A DNA stretch of 64,000 nucleotides from Bacteroidota bacterium (GTDB taxonomy: Bacteria; Bacteroidota; Bacteroidia; Sphingobacteriales; Sphingobacteriaceae), in contig JABDGE010000008.1 of NCBI GenBank assembly GCA_013286235.1, positions 1-64,000 of the forward strand, given 5' to 3'. Made by a program: the position numbers and the translations under genes. Shown here one piece after another: positions 54,403 through 63,601 of this stretch; the stretch's first letter is position 1, and each line of letters starts with the position of its first letter. Under the pieces are notes generated by a model that worked only from the letters and a program-made list of their open reading frames with translations, was not told the DNA's origin and made no database searches.

Positions 54403-54526
54403 AACTCTGCATATGTCCCTTCGGTTTGTCCTCAGAAACTCCTGCATATGTTCTCTCGGTTACTCTCCACAAACATCTTTCAATTCCAACTAAAATAATT
54501 AGCAAAAAGTATTTATATTTACAGCG

Positions 54527-55891
54527 ATGTATGCGATTGTAGATATAGAAACGACGGGGGGGCATGCCAGCGCTAACGGCATTACCGAGATAGCGATATG
54601 CATACATAACGGCAAAAAAGTTATTGAGCGTTACTCCACGCTGGTAAACCCCGAACGGGATATCCCAATCTATATCAGCGCCCTCACCGGCATCACCAAC
54701 GACATGGTGAAAGACGCGCCGCCGTTTGCGGACGTGGCGCACGATATTTATCACCTGCTGAACAATAAGATATTTGTAGCCCATAATGTAAACTTCGATC
54801 ATTCTTTTGTTCGATACCATCTCGCTGCGGCGGGCTACGAGCTGCAATGCAATAAATTGTGTACCGTAAGGTTGGGGCGGAAAATATTACCCGGTCTCCC
54901 CTCCTATGGCCTTGGAAAGTTGTGCCGGCACCTTGGCATTGAAAACGAGAGCCGCCACCGCGCAGCCGGCGACGCTGAAGCAACGGCGATATTGTTCTCC
55001 ATGTTGTTGCAGCAGGACAAGGAAAATCATATTCAGCAGGCGCTAAAACAGAATTCGAAAGAGCAGGTCTTGCCGCCGAACCTGCCAAAACAGGATGTGG
55101 ATAGCCTGCCCATGACGCCGGGCGTTTATTACTTTCATGATGATAAGGGCAAAGTAATTTATGTTGGAAAGGCAAAAAACCTTAAGAAACGGATCTGCAG
55201 TCATTTTACGGGCAATAATCCCGGCCCGCAACGGCAGGAGTTTTTAAGGAATATTCACCATATCACCTACCAGTTGTGCGGCACGGAGTTGATTGCTTTT
55301 GTGCTGGAGTCGGTAGAGATCAAAAGGCTTTGGCCGAAGTATAACCGGTCGTTAAAGCGATTCGAACATGCCTACAGCTTGTATGCCTTTGAAGACCAGC
55401 GTGGGTACCTGCGCCTTGTGGTAGATAAACACCGCAAAATGACCGGCGCTATTTATAGTTGCAATACGCTTTACGAGGGCAGGACGATTTTGCTGCAGTT
55501 GATTGACAATTATGGGCTTTGCCCCAAACTGTGTTTTATACAAACCAATACGGAAGCCTGTACCGGCATAAACGGGGGCACCTGCGCTTGCGAAGGGATT
55601 GAATCGCCCGAAATTTATAATGCAAAGGTTAACGCCGCTATTGAAGAATTACAAAACGCCCTGCCCACTTTTGCCATTCGCGATGCCGGCCGGACAGCCG
55701 ATGAGCATAGCTGCCTGCTGGTAGAAAAAGGCAAATTTTATGGTATGGGCTATATCTCCCACTATTTCGACGTCGACAACCTCCAGCAACTTAAAAATCA
55801 TCTTACGCCATACCCCGGCAACGATTATATACGGAGCATGGTAGCGGGCTATGCAACCCGCTTCCCTGAACGGAAAGTAGTGTTCGCGTGA
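54527..55891 (+). CDS. DnaQ-like exonuclease fused to a GIY-YIG (Cho/UvrC-N) nuclease
   Basis: The 454-residue protein has a DEDD exonuclease domain (1-170; VDIETTGG with Asp6 and Glu8, FVAHNVNFDHSF, HRAAGDAEAT) and a GIY-YIG domain (about 192-280; MTPGVYYFHDDKGKVIYVGKAKNLKKRI) like the N-terminus of UvrC and Cho. A C-terminal region of about 170 residues follows, with CPKLCFIQ and a Cys-rich CTGINGGTCAC. This DnaQ-Cho fusion is known in several phyla and is thought to act in nucleotide excision repair. A 263-bp gap with repeats lies upstream. Confidence 0.85.
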   Translation: MYAIVDIETTGGHASANGITEIAICIHNGKKVIERYSTLVNPERDIPIYISALTGITNDMVKDAPPFADVAHDIYHLLNNKIFVAHNVNFDHSFVRYHLAAAGYELQCNKLCTVRLGRKILPGLPSYGLGKLCRHLGIENESRHRAAGDAEATAILFSMLLQQDKENHIQQALKQNSKEQVLPPNLPKQDVDSLPMTPGVYYFHDDKGKVIYVGKAKNLKKRICSHFTGNNPGPQRQEFLRNIHHITYQLCGTELIAFVLESVEIKRLWPKYNRSLKRFEHAYSLYAFEDQRGYLRLVVDKHRKMTGAIYSCNTLYEGRTILLQLIDNYGLCPKLCFIQTNTEACTGINGGTCACEGIESPEIYNAKVNAAIEELQNALPTFAIRDAGRTADEHSCLLVEKGKFYGMGYISHYFDVDNLQQLKNHLTPYPGNDYIRSMVAGYATRFPERKVVFA

Positions 55892-55898
55892 CCGAATT

Positions 55899-55933
55899 AA
55901 AACTTACGAAGTTTTGAAAACTTCGTAAGTTTT
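55899..55933. repeat. short REP hairpin upstream of the REP transposase
   Basis: AAAACTTACGAAGTTTT (55899-55915), one base, then AAAACTTCGTAAGTTTT (55917-55933) form a perfect palindrome, ending 16 bases before the transposase ATG. It has the same arms as the elements at 54276-54357 and 57512-57544. Confidence 0.8.
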
Positions 55934-55949
55934 CACGTATTTTTAATAG

Positions 55950-56495
55950 ATGAAAATTTACGCTGACACGTACTATCACATTTACAACCGTGGCAATAAT
56001 AAAGACCTGATCTTTTTTGAAGATGAGAACTATCGCTATTTTCTCAATCAGTTTAAGAAATTCGTTGCTCCGTTTTGTGACGTTTATGCTTATTGCCTTA
56101 TGCCTAATCATTTCCATTTTTTTCTAAGAGTGAATGATGAGCCGCTTTTTGAGAAAGGAATAAAAAACTTCTTTATTTCCTACGCAAAAGCCATAAACAA
56201 AAAATATAATCGAGTGGGGAGTTTATTTCAAGGCAGATACAAAGTCTCTGAAATAACTTCCGAAAGTTATTTTACACGAATAATCACTTATATCCATCAA
56301 AATCCTGTTGTCGCAGGGCTTGTTAAAAACATGGAGGATTATAAATACTCGTCTTATGCCGCCTATTTGTCGAACAAAGAAACTTTGATAAACAAACAAG
56401 GCGTTTTAGATTGGTTTGGTGGATTGGATGGATTTATTGATGATCATAAAATACCGGCGGAAGAAAGGGAAATTGAGAAATATTTAAAAATTTAG
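55950..56495 (+). CDS. REP-associated Y1 transposase (RAYT / TnpA-REP)
   Basis: The 181-residue protein has the Y1_Tnp fold of IS200-like transposases: the N-terminal YYHIYNRGNNKDLIFFEDENY, the HUH motif MPNHFHFF (His54, His56) and the tyrosine in FFISYAKAIN (Tyr78), then RVGSLFQGRYK and ITYIHQNPVVAG. RAYTs process REP hairpins and are domesticated, single-copy relatives of IS200/IS605. Matching hairpins lie 16 bases upstream, 1.0 kb downstream and 1.6 kb upstream. The gene is intact. Confidence 0.9.
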   Translation: MKIYADTYYHIYNRGNNKDLIFFEDENYRYFLNQFKKFVAPFCDVYAYCLMPNHFHFFLRVNDEPLFEKGIKNFFISYAKAINKKYNRVGSLFQGRYKVSEITSESYFTRIITYIHQNPVVAGLVKNMEDYKYSSYAAYLSNKETLINKQGVLDWFGGLDGFIDDHKIPAEEREIEKYLKI

Positions 56496-56551
56496 GCTAA
56501 TATGATTCTAAAATCAAAACACGCAAAACTATAAGTAAAACAAGAGTTCAA

Positions 56552-57439
56552 TTACAAGTTATTGAACCATTCATTTTTTACTATTACCGTTTCAGTTAAT
56601 TTTGTATCAATGCCAAGTTTCAGTTCTCTCAACTTATCACAAAGTAGTTCCCCATCAATGAGATCAATCGGCGGCGCGCCATCTCTGGTTGCTTCTTTAA
56701 TTGCCTCTCTTGTAAATGTTCCTGTAGTTATAACAAGCCCTTTATCTGCCCGCCCCTGCATAGCTCCTCTAAAGTCCCTTATTTGACTGGGTGTAACGGA
56801 CCCCTTGTAACGCTTACATTGAAAAATTACATGAAAGCTCAAAAGCCCACTTACCCTTACAATCCCTTTTCCATCGATACCACCATCACCAACCTTTCCC
56901 GTCACCTCTACCTGAAAAAAGCCACTTTCCCGTAAAAGTCTTTGTGCGAGTCTTTCAAAAGCGGCTGGCGTTATATTATAAAGAATATTTAGAAGCTGTT
57001 CTTTCCATTCTTCCGAATCATCTACTTCATCTTGAATCTCATGTTCAATTTGATCGTTCGTTACAACCGTTTTTTTAACTTGGGACTTTGCGTCGTTATT
57101 TAGTTTTTTTACGGTTTTTACAATTTCAGAATAGTCAAGTTTAGATGTGTCAATATCTGATTTAGATAGTGCCCAAATTCCACGCGACGAATTTTCAAGA
57201 AGCCCAAATTTTTTAAGGTATGTTCTACTCCAGGCAAGTCGATATTCGACCTCGCTCATTGTTCCTTCCTCACCATGAGGTATTTGTAAAATATCATCAG
57301 GAAGTTTAACAATCTCAAAAACTTTGTTGTTTATTTCTTCAATTGTTCCTGAGCCTCCTAATTTAATAAGAGCCTCAACTGTAGGGACTATGAGTTCATC
57401 ATAGGAAGGTAGATTACTTATCGATTTTTTTCTTCCCAT
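56552..57439 (-). CDS. mrr: Mrr-type restriction endonuclease
   Basis: The 295-residue protein has an N-terminal winged-helix DNA-binding domain (about 10-100; LGGSGTIEEINNKVFE, EVEYRLAWSRTYLKKFGLL, SRGIWALS) and a C-terminal Mrr_cat domain with AFERLAQRLLRESGF, the PD-(D/E)xK site VGDGGIDGKG...FQCKRYKGS, and RDFRGAMQGRADKGLVITTGTFT. Mrr cuts methylated foreign DNA. No methyltransferase is adjacent, as expected for a modification-dependent nuclease. It lies between the REP transposase and a REP hairpin. Confidence 0.9.
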   Translation of the reverse strand: MGRKKSISNLPSYDELIVPTVEALIKLGGSGTIEEINNKVFEIVKLPDDILQIPHGEEGTMSEVEYRLAWSRTYLKKFGLLENSSRGIWALSKSDIDTSKLDYSEIVKTVKKLNNDAKSQVKKTVVTNDQIEHEIQDEVDDSEEWKEQLLNILYNITPAAFERLAQRLLRESGFFQVEVTGKVGDGGIDGKGIVRVSGLLSFHVIFQCKRYKGSVTPSQIRDFRGAMQGRADKGLVITTGTFTREAIKEATRDGAPPIDLIDGELLCDKLRELKLGIDTKLTETVIVKNEWFNNL

Positions 57440-57511
57440 CGGTTTAAGGTCAAAGATTAAACGTCCAAATTAGTGATTATTCTTTGTAATTAAGTTATCA
57501 AAATTACCATC

Positions 57512-57544
57512 AGACTTACGAAGTTTTAAAAACTTCGTAAGTCT
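57512..57544. repeat. short REP hairpin between mrr and the next minus-strand gene
   Basis: AGACTTACGAAGTTTT (57512-57527) is followed, after a short A loop, by AAACTTCGTAAGTCT (57530-57544). It has the same arms as the hairpin before the transposase and is positioned after the 57558 stop, where it could help terminate transcription. Confidence 0.8.
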
Positions 57545-57557
57545 TTCTCGGACACCC

Positions 57558-58475
57558 TTAATTTACTCCCTTAAATATATCCTTCAAATATTCCGGCTTA
57601 ATTTCGTCTGTGAACGAGGATTTGGTCCTGGAGTAGATAAGTTGCCCGGTCCTGGAGTTCATAATGGCAACCACATTCCCGGCCACATGATTATGCAGGT
57701 AAATCAAATAGTAAAATGGCTCCTTGTCGGCTAAGATTTTTGCACTAAGTTGATCAATAGAGATCACGCTGTAAGGGTATGGATAGTCCCGGAACACTTC
57801 CTTAATAAATTTAGCCTTGTCACGATTCGAAGTGGACTGGAAAAACACATCAGGTGAGCAATAAAGTGTTTGGCTTTGTAATAACTTTAGTTGATCCTTG
57901 TCGGTGATATCGTCGGACACATCCGCTTTTTTACCGGAAAGGATTGCTGCGCTAAACTCCTGCAAAAAGTTTTTAAGATTGCCCCGCGACCAATAGCCAA
58001 TGGAGTTTGCACCAACGGTATCCGCAATCCGCCGCCCCGAATAGTGCACATTTTGGGTTAGCACTATACTTCCGATAAAGTTGTCAGTGGCGTTTGAAAA
58101 GCTTTTACGTTTCCTCAACACCCGGTTTTTAGGCATCCATAAAGCAATAGATGCGTCCACAGCCTCGGTACCTCTCGCTTCGCCGTCTATTTCCCTCGTT
58201 ACCACAAAATAGGAATCGGCCGGATCCAGTCTGTCCGGCAAATCATTTGGCGAGATGAAACTGACGTCTTTTGTAATTGTCCAGTATTTTTGAAATATAT
58301 CCAGGAATGCCTCTTTATTTGAAAGGATCGGCGTAAATCCGACAATGTAGGTATGGCCGTCTTTTATTCGATTGATGGCGTTTTTATAATCAACATTCAC
58401 CTGCGCCCTAAGGCCAATAGGAAACAATGCAATTAAAATACCCAGGAGATAAAAAGGCTTCGGTCTGTCAACCAT
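57558..58475 (-). CDS. exported protein of unknown function
   Basis: The 305-residue protein has a signal peptide (residues 1-24, LLGILIALFPIGLRAQ) and an alpha/beta mature domain with NRIKDGHTYIVGFTPILSNKE near the start and VVAIMNSRTGQLIYSRTKS near the end. I recognise no family. The mature part has neither Cys-rich motifs nor catalytic signatures. It is 39 bases downstream of pyrF on the same strand and may be co-transcribed with it. Confidence 0.6.
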   Translation of the reverse strand: MVDRPKPFYLLGILIALFPIGLRAQVNVDYKNAINRIKDGHTYIVGFTPILSNKEAFLDIFQKYWTITKDVSFISPNDLPDRLDPADSYFVVTREIDGEARGTEAVDASIALWMPKNRVLRKRKSFSNATDNFIGSIVLTQNVHYSGRRIADTVGANSIGYWSRGNLKNFLQEFSAAILSGKKADVSDDITDKDQLKLLQSQTLYCSPDVFFQSTSNRDKAKFIKEVFRDYPYPYSVISIDQLSAKILADKEPFYYLIYLHNHVAGNVVAIMNSRTGQLIYSRTKSSFTDEIKPEYLKDIFKGVN

Positions 58476-58514
58476 AATTTGAAGATTAGTTCAGGATAAA
58501 TTTAGAAAAATCTA

Positions 58515-59348
58515 TCAGATAATACCGGCTTTTTCCAGCTCTGCCTTCATTTGGACCTGAATTTTTAGCGCTTCGGCGCGGGCGGCCTCGGCAAAATCCT
58601 TCCCGTTAGATGCATATATAATGGAACGGGACGAGTTCACGATCAAGCCGCAGTCTTTAGTTATGCCATACTTGCAAACCTCTTCGAGGCTGCCGCCCTG
58701 TGCGCCAACGCCGGGCACCAGCAGGAAGTTATCGGGTGCGAATTTGCGAATATCAGTAAACTCGCAGCCCTTGGTGGCGCCGACTACAAACATCAATCGA
58801 TCGGGCCCGGCCCAGGTCACCGCCTTTTTGACCACCGCTTCGTACAAAAAGCCATCTTCGGTGCTGAGGTATTGGAAATCTTTACTGCCAGCTGAGGAAG
58901 TTAGCGCCAGCAGGATGACCCATTTGCCGGGATAATTTAAATAGGACGACACAGAGTCGTGCCCCATATACGGCGCAACGGTTATCGCATCGAAACCGAG
59001 GCCCGAGGCCTTTTCATCGAAAAAAGCCCTGGCGTACATATCCGAAGTGTTGCCGATATCCCCGCGTTTTGCATCAATAATGCTCAGGCAATCGGCGGGC
59101 AAGTATTTCCAGGTTTTCGCCAGGCTTTCGAGGCCTTTAACGCCGCAGGCTTCGTAAAACGCAGAATTGGGCTTATAGGCTATGCACAAATCGCGGGTGG
59201 CATCAATTATCTGCCTGTTGAATTCAAAGATGGGATCAGCGTGATCCAATAAGAAATGAGGAATTTTTTCAATATCAACATCAAGGCCTACACACAAAAA
59301 GGATTTTTTACGTTTTATCTGTTCAATCAGTTGCTGCCTTGAGATCAT
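58515..59348 (-). CDS. pyrF: orotidine 5'-phosphate decarboxylase (type 2)
   Basis: I start at the ATG at 59346-59348 ([11 protein letters not shown]), because the upstream TTG adds a tail not seen in the family. The 277-residue enzyme has the signature [27 protein letters not shown] and the catalytic [14 protein letters not shown] with Asp-x-Lys-x-x-Asp. It makes UMP from OMP in pyrimidine synthesis. The longer type 2 form is usual for this phylum. The 400-bp gap upstream toward rho contains no gene. Confidence 0.95.
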   Translation of the reverse strand: MISRQQLIEQIKRKKSFLCVGLDVDIEKIPHFLLDHADPIFEFNRQIIDATRDLCIAYKPNSAFYEACGVKGLESLAKTWKYLPADCLSIIDAKRGDIGNTSDMYARAFFDEKASGLGFDAITVAPYMGHDSVSSYLNYPGKWVILLALTSSAGSKDFQYLSTEDGFLYEAVVKKAVTWAGPDRLMFVVGATKGCEFTDIRKFAPDNFLLVPGVGAQGGSLEEVCKYGITKDCGLIVNSSRSIIYASNGKDFAEAARAEALKIQVQMKAELEKAGII

Positions 59349-59748
59349 CCGGGGAAAGAAAATATTCTTCGGCAAAAAAACTAAAAATTAAATAAAGTGT
59401 TAACAATAACAGGATATTTTTTAAATAATTTGAATCTTCTAAAAAAATTGAGTACCATTGCATCGTTTTCCGATGAATTTTTCTTGCACTAAAGAAACAA
59501 TTTAAAAACTCCGGGTTATTTTATTAATTGAGTCACTGGGTTTAGATGTTGCATAAACAAAGCTGCAAAACAAATTTCTTCTATATAAAAACATCCCCGT
59601 GTACAAAAAATACCAGGATTTGCTAAAACAATAAAAGTCTTGCTTTTAATTAGCCGCTACAAAAAACAACGGTTTTTAACGCCGGCAAAAATTGATACAA
59701 TCACAAAATATTCTAAATAAAAGAATTCCTTGAACTATAATTATTAAT
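59349..59748. other. 400-bp A/T-rich divergent gap between pyrF and rho
   Basis: The region carries the promoters of both genes. It has long A/T runs and no recognisable gene, palindrome, or exact TAnnTTTG box that I trust. The rho ATG is preceded by TAATTATTAAT. Confidence 0.5.
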
Positions 59749-61371
59749 ATGTTTGATACAAACGAATTGAACGACAAACTCGTGTCGGAGTTGCGAGATA
59801 TTGCCAGGAACCTGGGCATTGCAGAGGCCGATGATTTGAGAAAGGCCCAGCTCATTGAGCGCATTGTTGAACAGGAACAATTGATTGAAGCGGCACGGGC
59901 TCAGCAAACAACTGTAAACACGATCTATACCCCTAAAGGTGCTGCGCCTCCTGAAAGCACTGAAAAAACACGAAAAAGAACTCGGGTTATAAAAACCGTC
60001 CCATCAAACCGTCCACGGGTGGAGGTACCCTTAGACGACACCAACCTGTTTGATATGCAGGACGAGGAGCAGCAGGATGAAGAGCCTGAAAACGGAAATT
60101 CCACTGCAATAGATACGGATAACGAATTTATTCAAAATGAGGATGGCCAATCGGCGAACGGGGATGACAGCGGTGATGGCCGGCCGAAATACGATAAGAA
60201 AGCCAACAATCAAAATAACCAGTCCAAAGCACAGGAATTAGCCATCAACCTCGACTTTGACAATGTGATCGTTAATGAAGGCGTTTTAGAGATCATGCCT
60301 GACGGTTATGGCTTTTTGCGCTCTTCGGATTATAATTATCTCACCTCGCCCGACGATATTTACGTTTCCCAATCACAGATAAAACTGTTCGGTCTGAAAA
60401 CGGGCGATACGGTTCGCGGAAGCATAAGGCCGCCTAAAGAAGGTGAAAAATACTTCCCGCTGGTTCGTGTGGAGGCAATTAACGGACGCGGCCCGGCAGA
60501 AGTGCGTGACAGGGTTCCATTTGACCACCTCACCCCTTTGTTCCCTTCGGAAAAGTTATCGCTGTTTACCGACCCCGGCAACTATTCAACCCGGATAATG
60601 GACCTGTTCTCCCCTATTGGGAAAGGACAACGCGGTTTAATTGTAGCCCAGCCAAAAACGGGTAAAACCATGCTTTTGAAAGATGTTGCCAATGCAATCG
60701 CCAAAAACCACCCCGAAGTTTACCTGATCATCCTGCTGATTGACGAACGTCCGGAAGAAGTTACGGACATGGCGCGCAGTGTTCGCGCCGAAGTAGTTTC
60801 TTCAACTTTTGACGAACCGGCCGAACGCCATGTAAAAATCGCCAATATTGTGCTGGAAAAAGCAAAACGCATGGTGGAGTGCGGTCATGACGTGGTTATC
60901 CTGCTCGACTCGATCACCCGCCTGGCGCGTGCTTACAATACCGTTGCCCCTGCATCCGGTAAAATATTATCGGGCGGTGTCGATGCCAATGCGCTCCATA
61001 AACCGAAACGCTTTTTTGGCGCGGCGCGTAACATCGAGGACGGCGGCTCCTTAACTATTATTGCTACGGCGCTTACCGAAACCGGCTCAAAAATGGACGA
61101 AGTTATCTTTGAAGAATTTAAAGGAACGGGCAACATGGAATTGCAGCTTGACCGTAAGCTGTCCAACAAACGTATTTTCCCAGCTATCGATATCACAGCT
61201 TCGAGCACACGCCGCGACGATCTTTTACTTGATCGCGACACCCTGCAGCGCATATGGATATTGCGCAATCACCTTGCCGATATGAACTCCCAGGAAGCGA
61301 TGGAGTTTTTGCAGGCACAAATAAGGGGGACTAAAACCAATGAAGAATTTTTGATATCGATGAATTCGTAA
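59749..61371 (+). CDS. rho: transcription termination factor Rho
   Basis: The 540-residue protein has a Rho_N/SAP-like start ([17 protein letters not shown]), an acidic, Asn- and Glu-rich low-complexity insert (about 60-150), a cold-shock RNA-binding domain ([20 protein letters not shown]) and the ATPase core with [10 protein letters not shown] (Walker A), [16 protein letters not shown] and [11 protein letters not shown]. It unwinds nascent RNA to end transcription. The insert makes it longer than the E. coli protein (419 residues) and is common in Bacteroidota. Confidence 0.97.
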   Translation: MFDTNELNDKLVSELRDIARNLGIAEADDLRKAQLIERIVEQEQLIEAARAQQTTVNTIYTPKGAAPPESTEKTRKRTRVIKTVPSNRPRVEVPLDDTNLFDMQDEEQQDEEPENGNSTAIDTDNEFIQNEDGQSANGDDSGDGRPKYDKKANNQNNQSKAQELAINLDFDNVIVNEGVLEIMPDGYGFLRSSDYNYLTSPDDIYVSQSQIKLFGLKTGDTVRGSIRPPKEGEKYFPLVRVEAINGRGPAEVRDRVPFDHLTPLFPSEKLSLFTDPGNYSTRIMDLFSPIGKGQRGLIVAQPKTGKTMLLKDVANAIAKNHPEVYLIILLIDERPEEVTDMARSVRAEVVSSTFDEPAERHVKIANIVLEKAKRMVECGHDVVILLDSITRLARAYNTVAPASGKILSGGVDANALHKPKRFFGAARNIEDGGSLTIIATALTETGSKMDEVIFEEFKGTGNMELQLDRKLSNKRIFPAIDITASSTRRDDLLLDRDTLQRIWILRNHLADMNSQEAMEFLQAQIRGTKTNEEFLISMNS

Positions 61372-61472
61372 TATTTTAGCGTTTATGAAGTTAATGCTAT
61401 TGCTGTTTTAATTTAAAACTTCAAGATTGCTTCAGAATTTCTTCAGATAACAATTATACCTTCAATGGCATA

Positions 61473-62228
61473 ATGAAGAATCGTGTTAAAAAACACTTAC
61501 CAAATGCAATTACCTGCGCAAACCTTTTCAGCGGATGCGTAGGTATTGTGCTTGCTTTTAAAGGCGAGCTGATTGCGGCTGCGTATGCCATTTTTCTTTC
61601 GGCCATCTTTGATTTCTTCGACGGGCTTGCTTCGCGGGTGCTTAAATCATTTTCGGGCATTGGGAAAGACCTCGATTCGCTGGCTGACATGGTAAGCTTC
61701 GGGGTGTTGCCGGCGGTAATAATGTACCAGCTATTTTTGGAAGCGCACCAGATCGAAAAAGTGAGCCCCTGGCTCAACTTCATCGCATTCCTGATACCTG
61801 TATTTTCCGCCTTACGGCTTGCCAAGTTCAACACGGATACCAGGCAGGCAGAAAACTTTATAGGTTTGCCCACGCCGGCAAATGCCATTTTGATTGCTTC
61901 ATTCCCGATCATCCTCAGTCACCATAACCAGTTTTACTCGCCATACCTGCTCAACCCTTATGTGCTGCTGTGTTTGGTTATCATTATGTGCAGCTTGCTG
62001 GTGGCAGAAATGCCGATGATGTCGCTAAAATTCAAAACGAGCGACTTTAACGAGAATATTTACCGTTATTTATTGCTGCTCTTCTCGGCCATTCTGATTC
62101 TATTTTTTAAATTTGCAGCCGTTCCGGTAGTCATATTCATTTATATCGTGTTATCGGTTGTTCAGTTCAAATTTACTGGCGAACCAATCATTAACAGCCC
62201 AAAAAACAGCGCAAAGGCTGGCAAATAA
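61473..62228 (+). CDS. pssA: CDP-diacylglycerol-serine O-phosphatidyltransferase
   Basis: The 251-residue membrane enzyme has about six helices and the CDP-alcohol phosphatidyltransferase motif DGLASRVLKSFSGIGKDLDS (DGxxAR...GxxxDxxxD) near residue 50. It makes phosphatidylserine, the precursor of phosphatidylethanolamine. It is followed after 31 bases by purS, probably in one transcript. Confidence 0.9.
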   Translation: MKNRVKKHLPNAITCANLFSGCVGIVLAFKGELIAAAYAIFLSAIFDFFDGLASRVLKSFSGIGKDLDSLADMVSFGVLPAVIMYQLFLEAHQIEKVSPWLNFIAFLIPVFSALRLAKFNTDTRQAENFIGLPTPANAILIASFPIILSHHNQFYSPYLLNPYVLLCLVIIMCSLLVAEMPMMSLKFKTSDFNENIYRYLLLLFSAILILFFKFAAVPVVIFIYIVLSVVQFKFTGEPIINSPKNSAKAGK

Positions 62229-62259
62229 TTGTCCGGACCGCTTTATAAAATTATCTCAA

Positions 62260-62514
62260 ATGAAAAAATTCCAGGCCGAAATAGACGTAATGCCTAAAAA
62301 AGAAATACTCGACCCACAGGGAAAAGCTGTAACCGGAAGTATGAAGAACCTTGGCTTAGCCGAAATTCAGAACGTTCGTATTGGTAAGCACATTTCATTG
62401 GAGATCGAGGCCGACAGTTCGGAAACTGCCCATTCAAAAGTAGACCAGGCCTGCAAAAACCTGCTGGCTAACCTGATTATGGAAAGCTATAGTTTTAACG
62501 TAAAAGAGGTTTGA
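62260..62514 (+). CDS. purS: phosphoribosylformylglycinamidine synthase subunit PurS
   Basis: I start at the ATG at 62260 (MKKFQAEIDVMPKKEILDP). The upstream extension is out of the family and overlaps pssA. The 84-residue protein matches PurS: PKKEILDPQGKAVTGSMKNLG near residue 12 and the conserved C-terminal CKNLLANLIMESYSF. It bridges PurL and PurQ in the purine pathway, and neither gene is adjacent. A short repeat tract of ATTCCGAAATC units follows at 62581-62630. Confidence 0.9.
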   Translation: MKKFQAEIDVMPKKEILDPQGKAVTGSMKNLGLAEIQNVRIGKHISLEIEADSSETAHSKVDQACKNLLANLIMESYSFNVKEV

Positions 62515-62580
62515 TTGAATAAATGGAGTTAATTCGATAGTCCGGGACTCTCCAGGCCCAGAATCTATTCTGTGCATTTT

Positions 62581-62630
62581 CAAAATCCGAAATTCAAATC
62601 CCAATTCCGAAATCGAAATTCCGAAATCAA
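62581..62630. repeat. ATTCCGAAATC repeat tract
   Basis: At least four degenerate copies of (A)ATTCCGAAATC in the convergent gap between purS and the FolK-HPt gene, with no coding potential. Confidence 0.5.
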
Positions 62631-62632
62631 AA

Positions 62633-63514
62633 CTAAAGCTCCGCTTCCTTTTCCGCCTTAATCCTCACCAGGGAATGCAAATTGTCTTCAATGATTGCCT
62701 GCACGTCAACAAATTTAGCATTGAGTACATCAGGTGCCGGGGCGCCTGCTTTCGCCATCAGCTCAACTTCCTGCATCATGCCCTGGGATATCAACATGCC
62801 GAAAAATCCAAGGTTTGGTTTTAGTTTATGCGACGCCTGGGCAACGATCGTCCAGTCTTCGGCCGCCAAACCATTGGCTATTGTTTTTAACAATTCCGGG
62901 GTTTGATGTAAAAACATATCGATAGATTCGACAAGAAATTCGTTGCTGCCATCCGCAATTTCTTCCAAAATGGATAGGTCAAGGTCCTGGGGGATTGAGT
63001 TCTGTAACATTAGCTCGTTGTGGTCTTCGTTATAAATATACCTTTTTACGTGCAAATCGTCAATAAGTTCTGTTTCGAGCGTTAAAATATTTTTTTTTAA
63101 TACAGGGTGCACCAGGTATGGGGCCATCTCCGCAAGGGGCGCCAAAGTAAACCTTCTTTTATGCAAGTCAGGATGGGGCACCTGTAGTCCCGGCTCGTTA
63201 ATAATTTCCGCCCCGTAAAACAATATGTCGATGTCAATTGTCCTCGAGCCCCATTTTTCTTCGCGATGCCTGCCAAGGTCTTCCTCGATCGCTAATATTT
63301 TTTGAAGCACCTCCCTGGCGCTCAAATCTGTCGACAACCAGATAACCTGGTTAAGGTAATCGGGCTCCCCCGTTTTACCCCAGGATTGGGTTTCGTAAAC
63401 CGACGACCTTTGCAATACCGGGGCAATAGCCGCTGCTATCCTTTCGATGGCTATCTTGAGGAAGGATTCCCTGTCACCGAGATTGCTCCCCAATAACAAA
63501 AAAACGCTTTGCAT
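62633..63514 (-). CDS. folK: FolK pyrophosphokinase fused to an HPt domain
   Basis: The 293-residue protein has a HPPK domain (1-150) with LLLGSNLGDRESFL, GRHREEKWGSRTIDIDILFY (the family's signature, residues 81-100) and VPHPDLHKRRFTLAPL. A 30-residue linker and a four-helix histidine phosphotransfer domain (about 178-293) follow, with ASHKLKPNLGFFGM, where His229 is the predicted phospho-acceptor. HPPK makes the pyrophosphate intermediate of folate synthesis. A fused HPt domain is unusual and suggests input from a two-component system, which is inference. The frame is continuous, so this is not a sequencing join that I can see. Confidence 0.85.
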   Translation of the reverse strand: MQSVFLLLGSNLGDRESFLKIAIERIAAAIAPVLQRSSVYETQSWGKTGEPDYLNQVIWLSTDLSAREVLQKILAIEEDLGRHREEKWGSRTIDIDILFYGAEIINEPGLQVPHPDLHKRRFTLAPLAEMAPYLVHPVLKKNILTLETELIDDLHVKRYIYNEDHNELMLQNSIPQDLDLSILEEIADGSNEFLVESIDMFLHQTPELLKTIANGLAAEDWTIVAQASHKLKPNLGFFGMLISQGMMQEVELMAKAGAPAPDVLNAKFVDVQAIIEDNLHSLVRIKAEKEAEL

Positions 63515-63567
63515 GTTGTAACAATTATTATAGACGATGCTCTTAATATTAATCGGTAGTGAATTGC

Positions 63568-63575
63568 TAAGTTTG
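63568..63575 (+). promoter_or_regulatory. -7 box of the sppA-like gene
   Basis: TAAGTTTG, an exact TAnnTTTG match, 26 bases before the ATG at 63602. No -33 element at normal distance. Confidence 0.45.
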
Positions 63576-63601
63576 CATAGATAAACGATTTAAAACATTT
63601 A

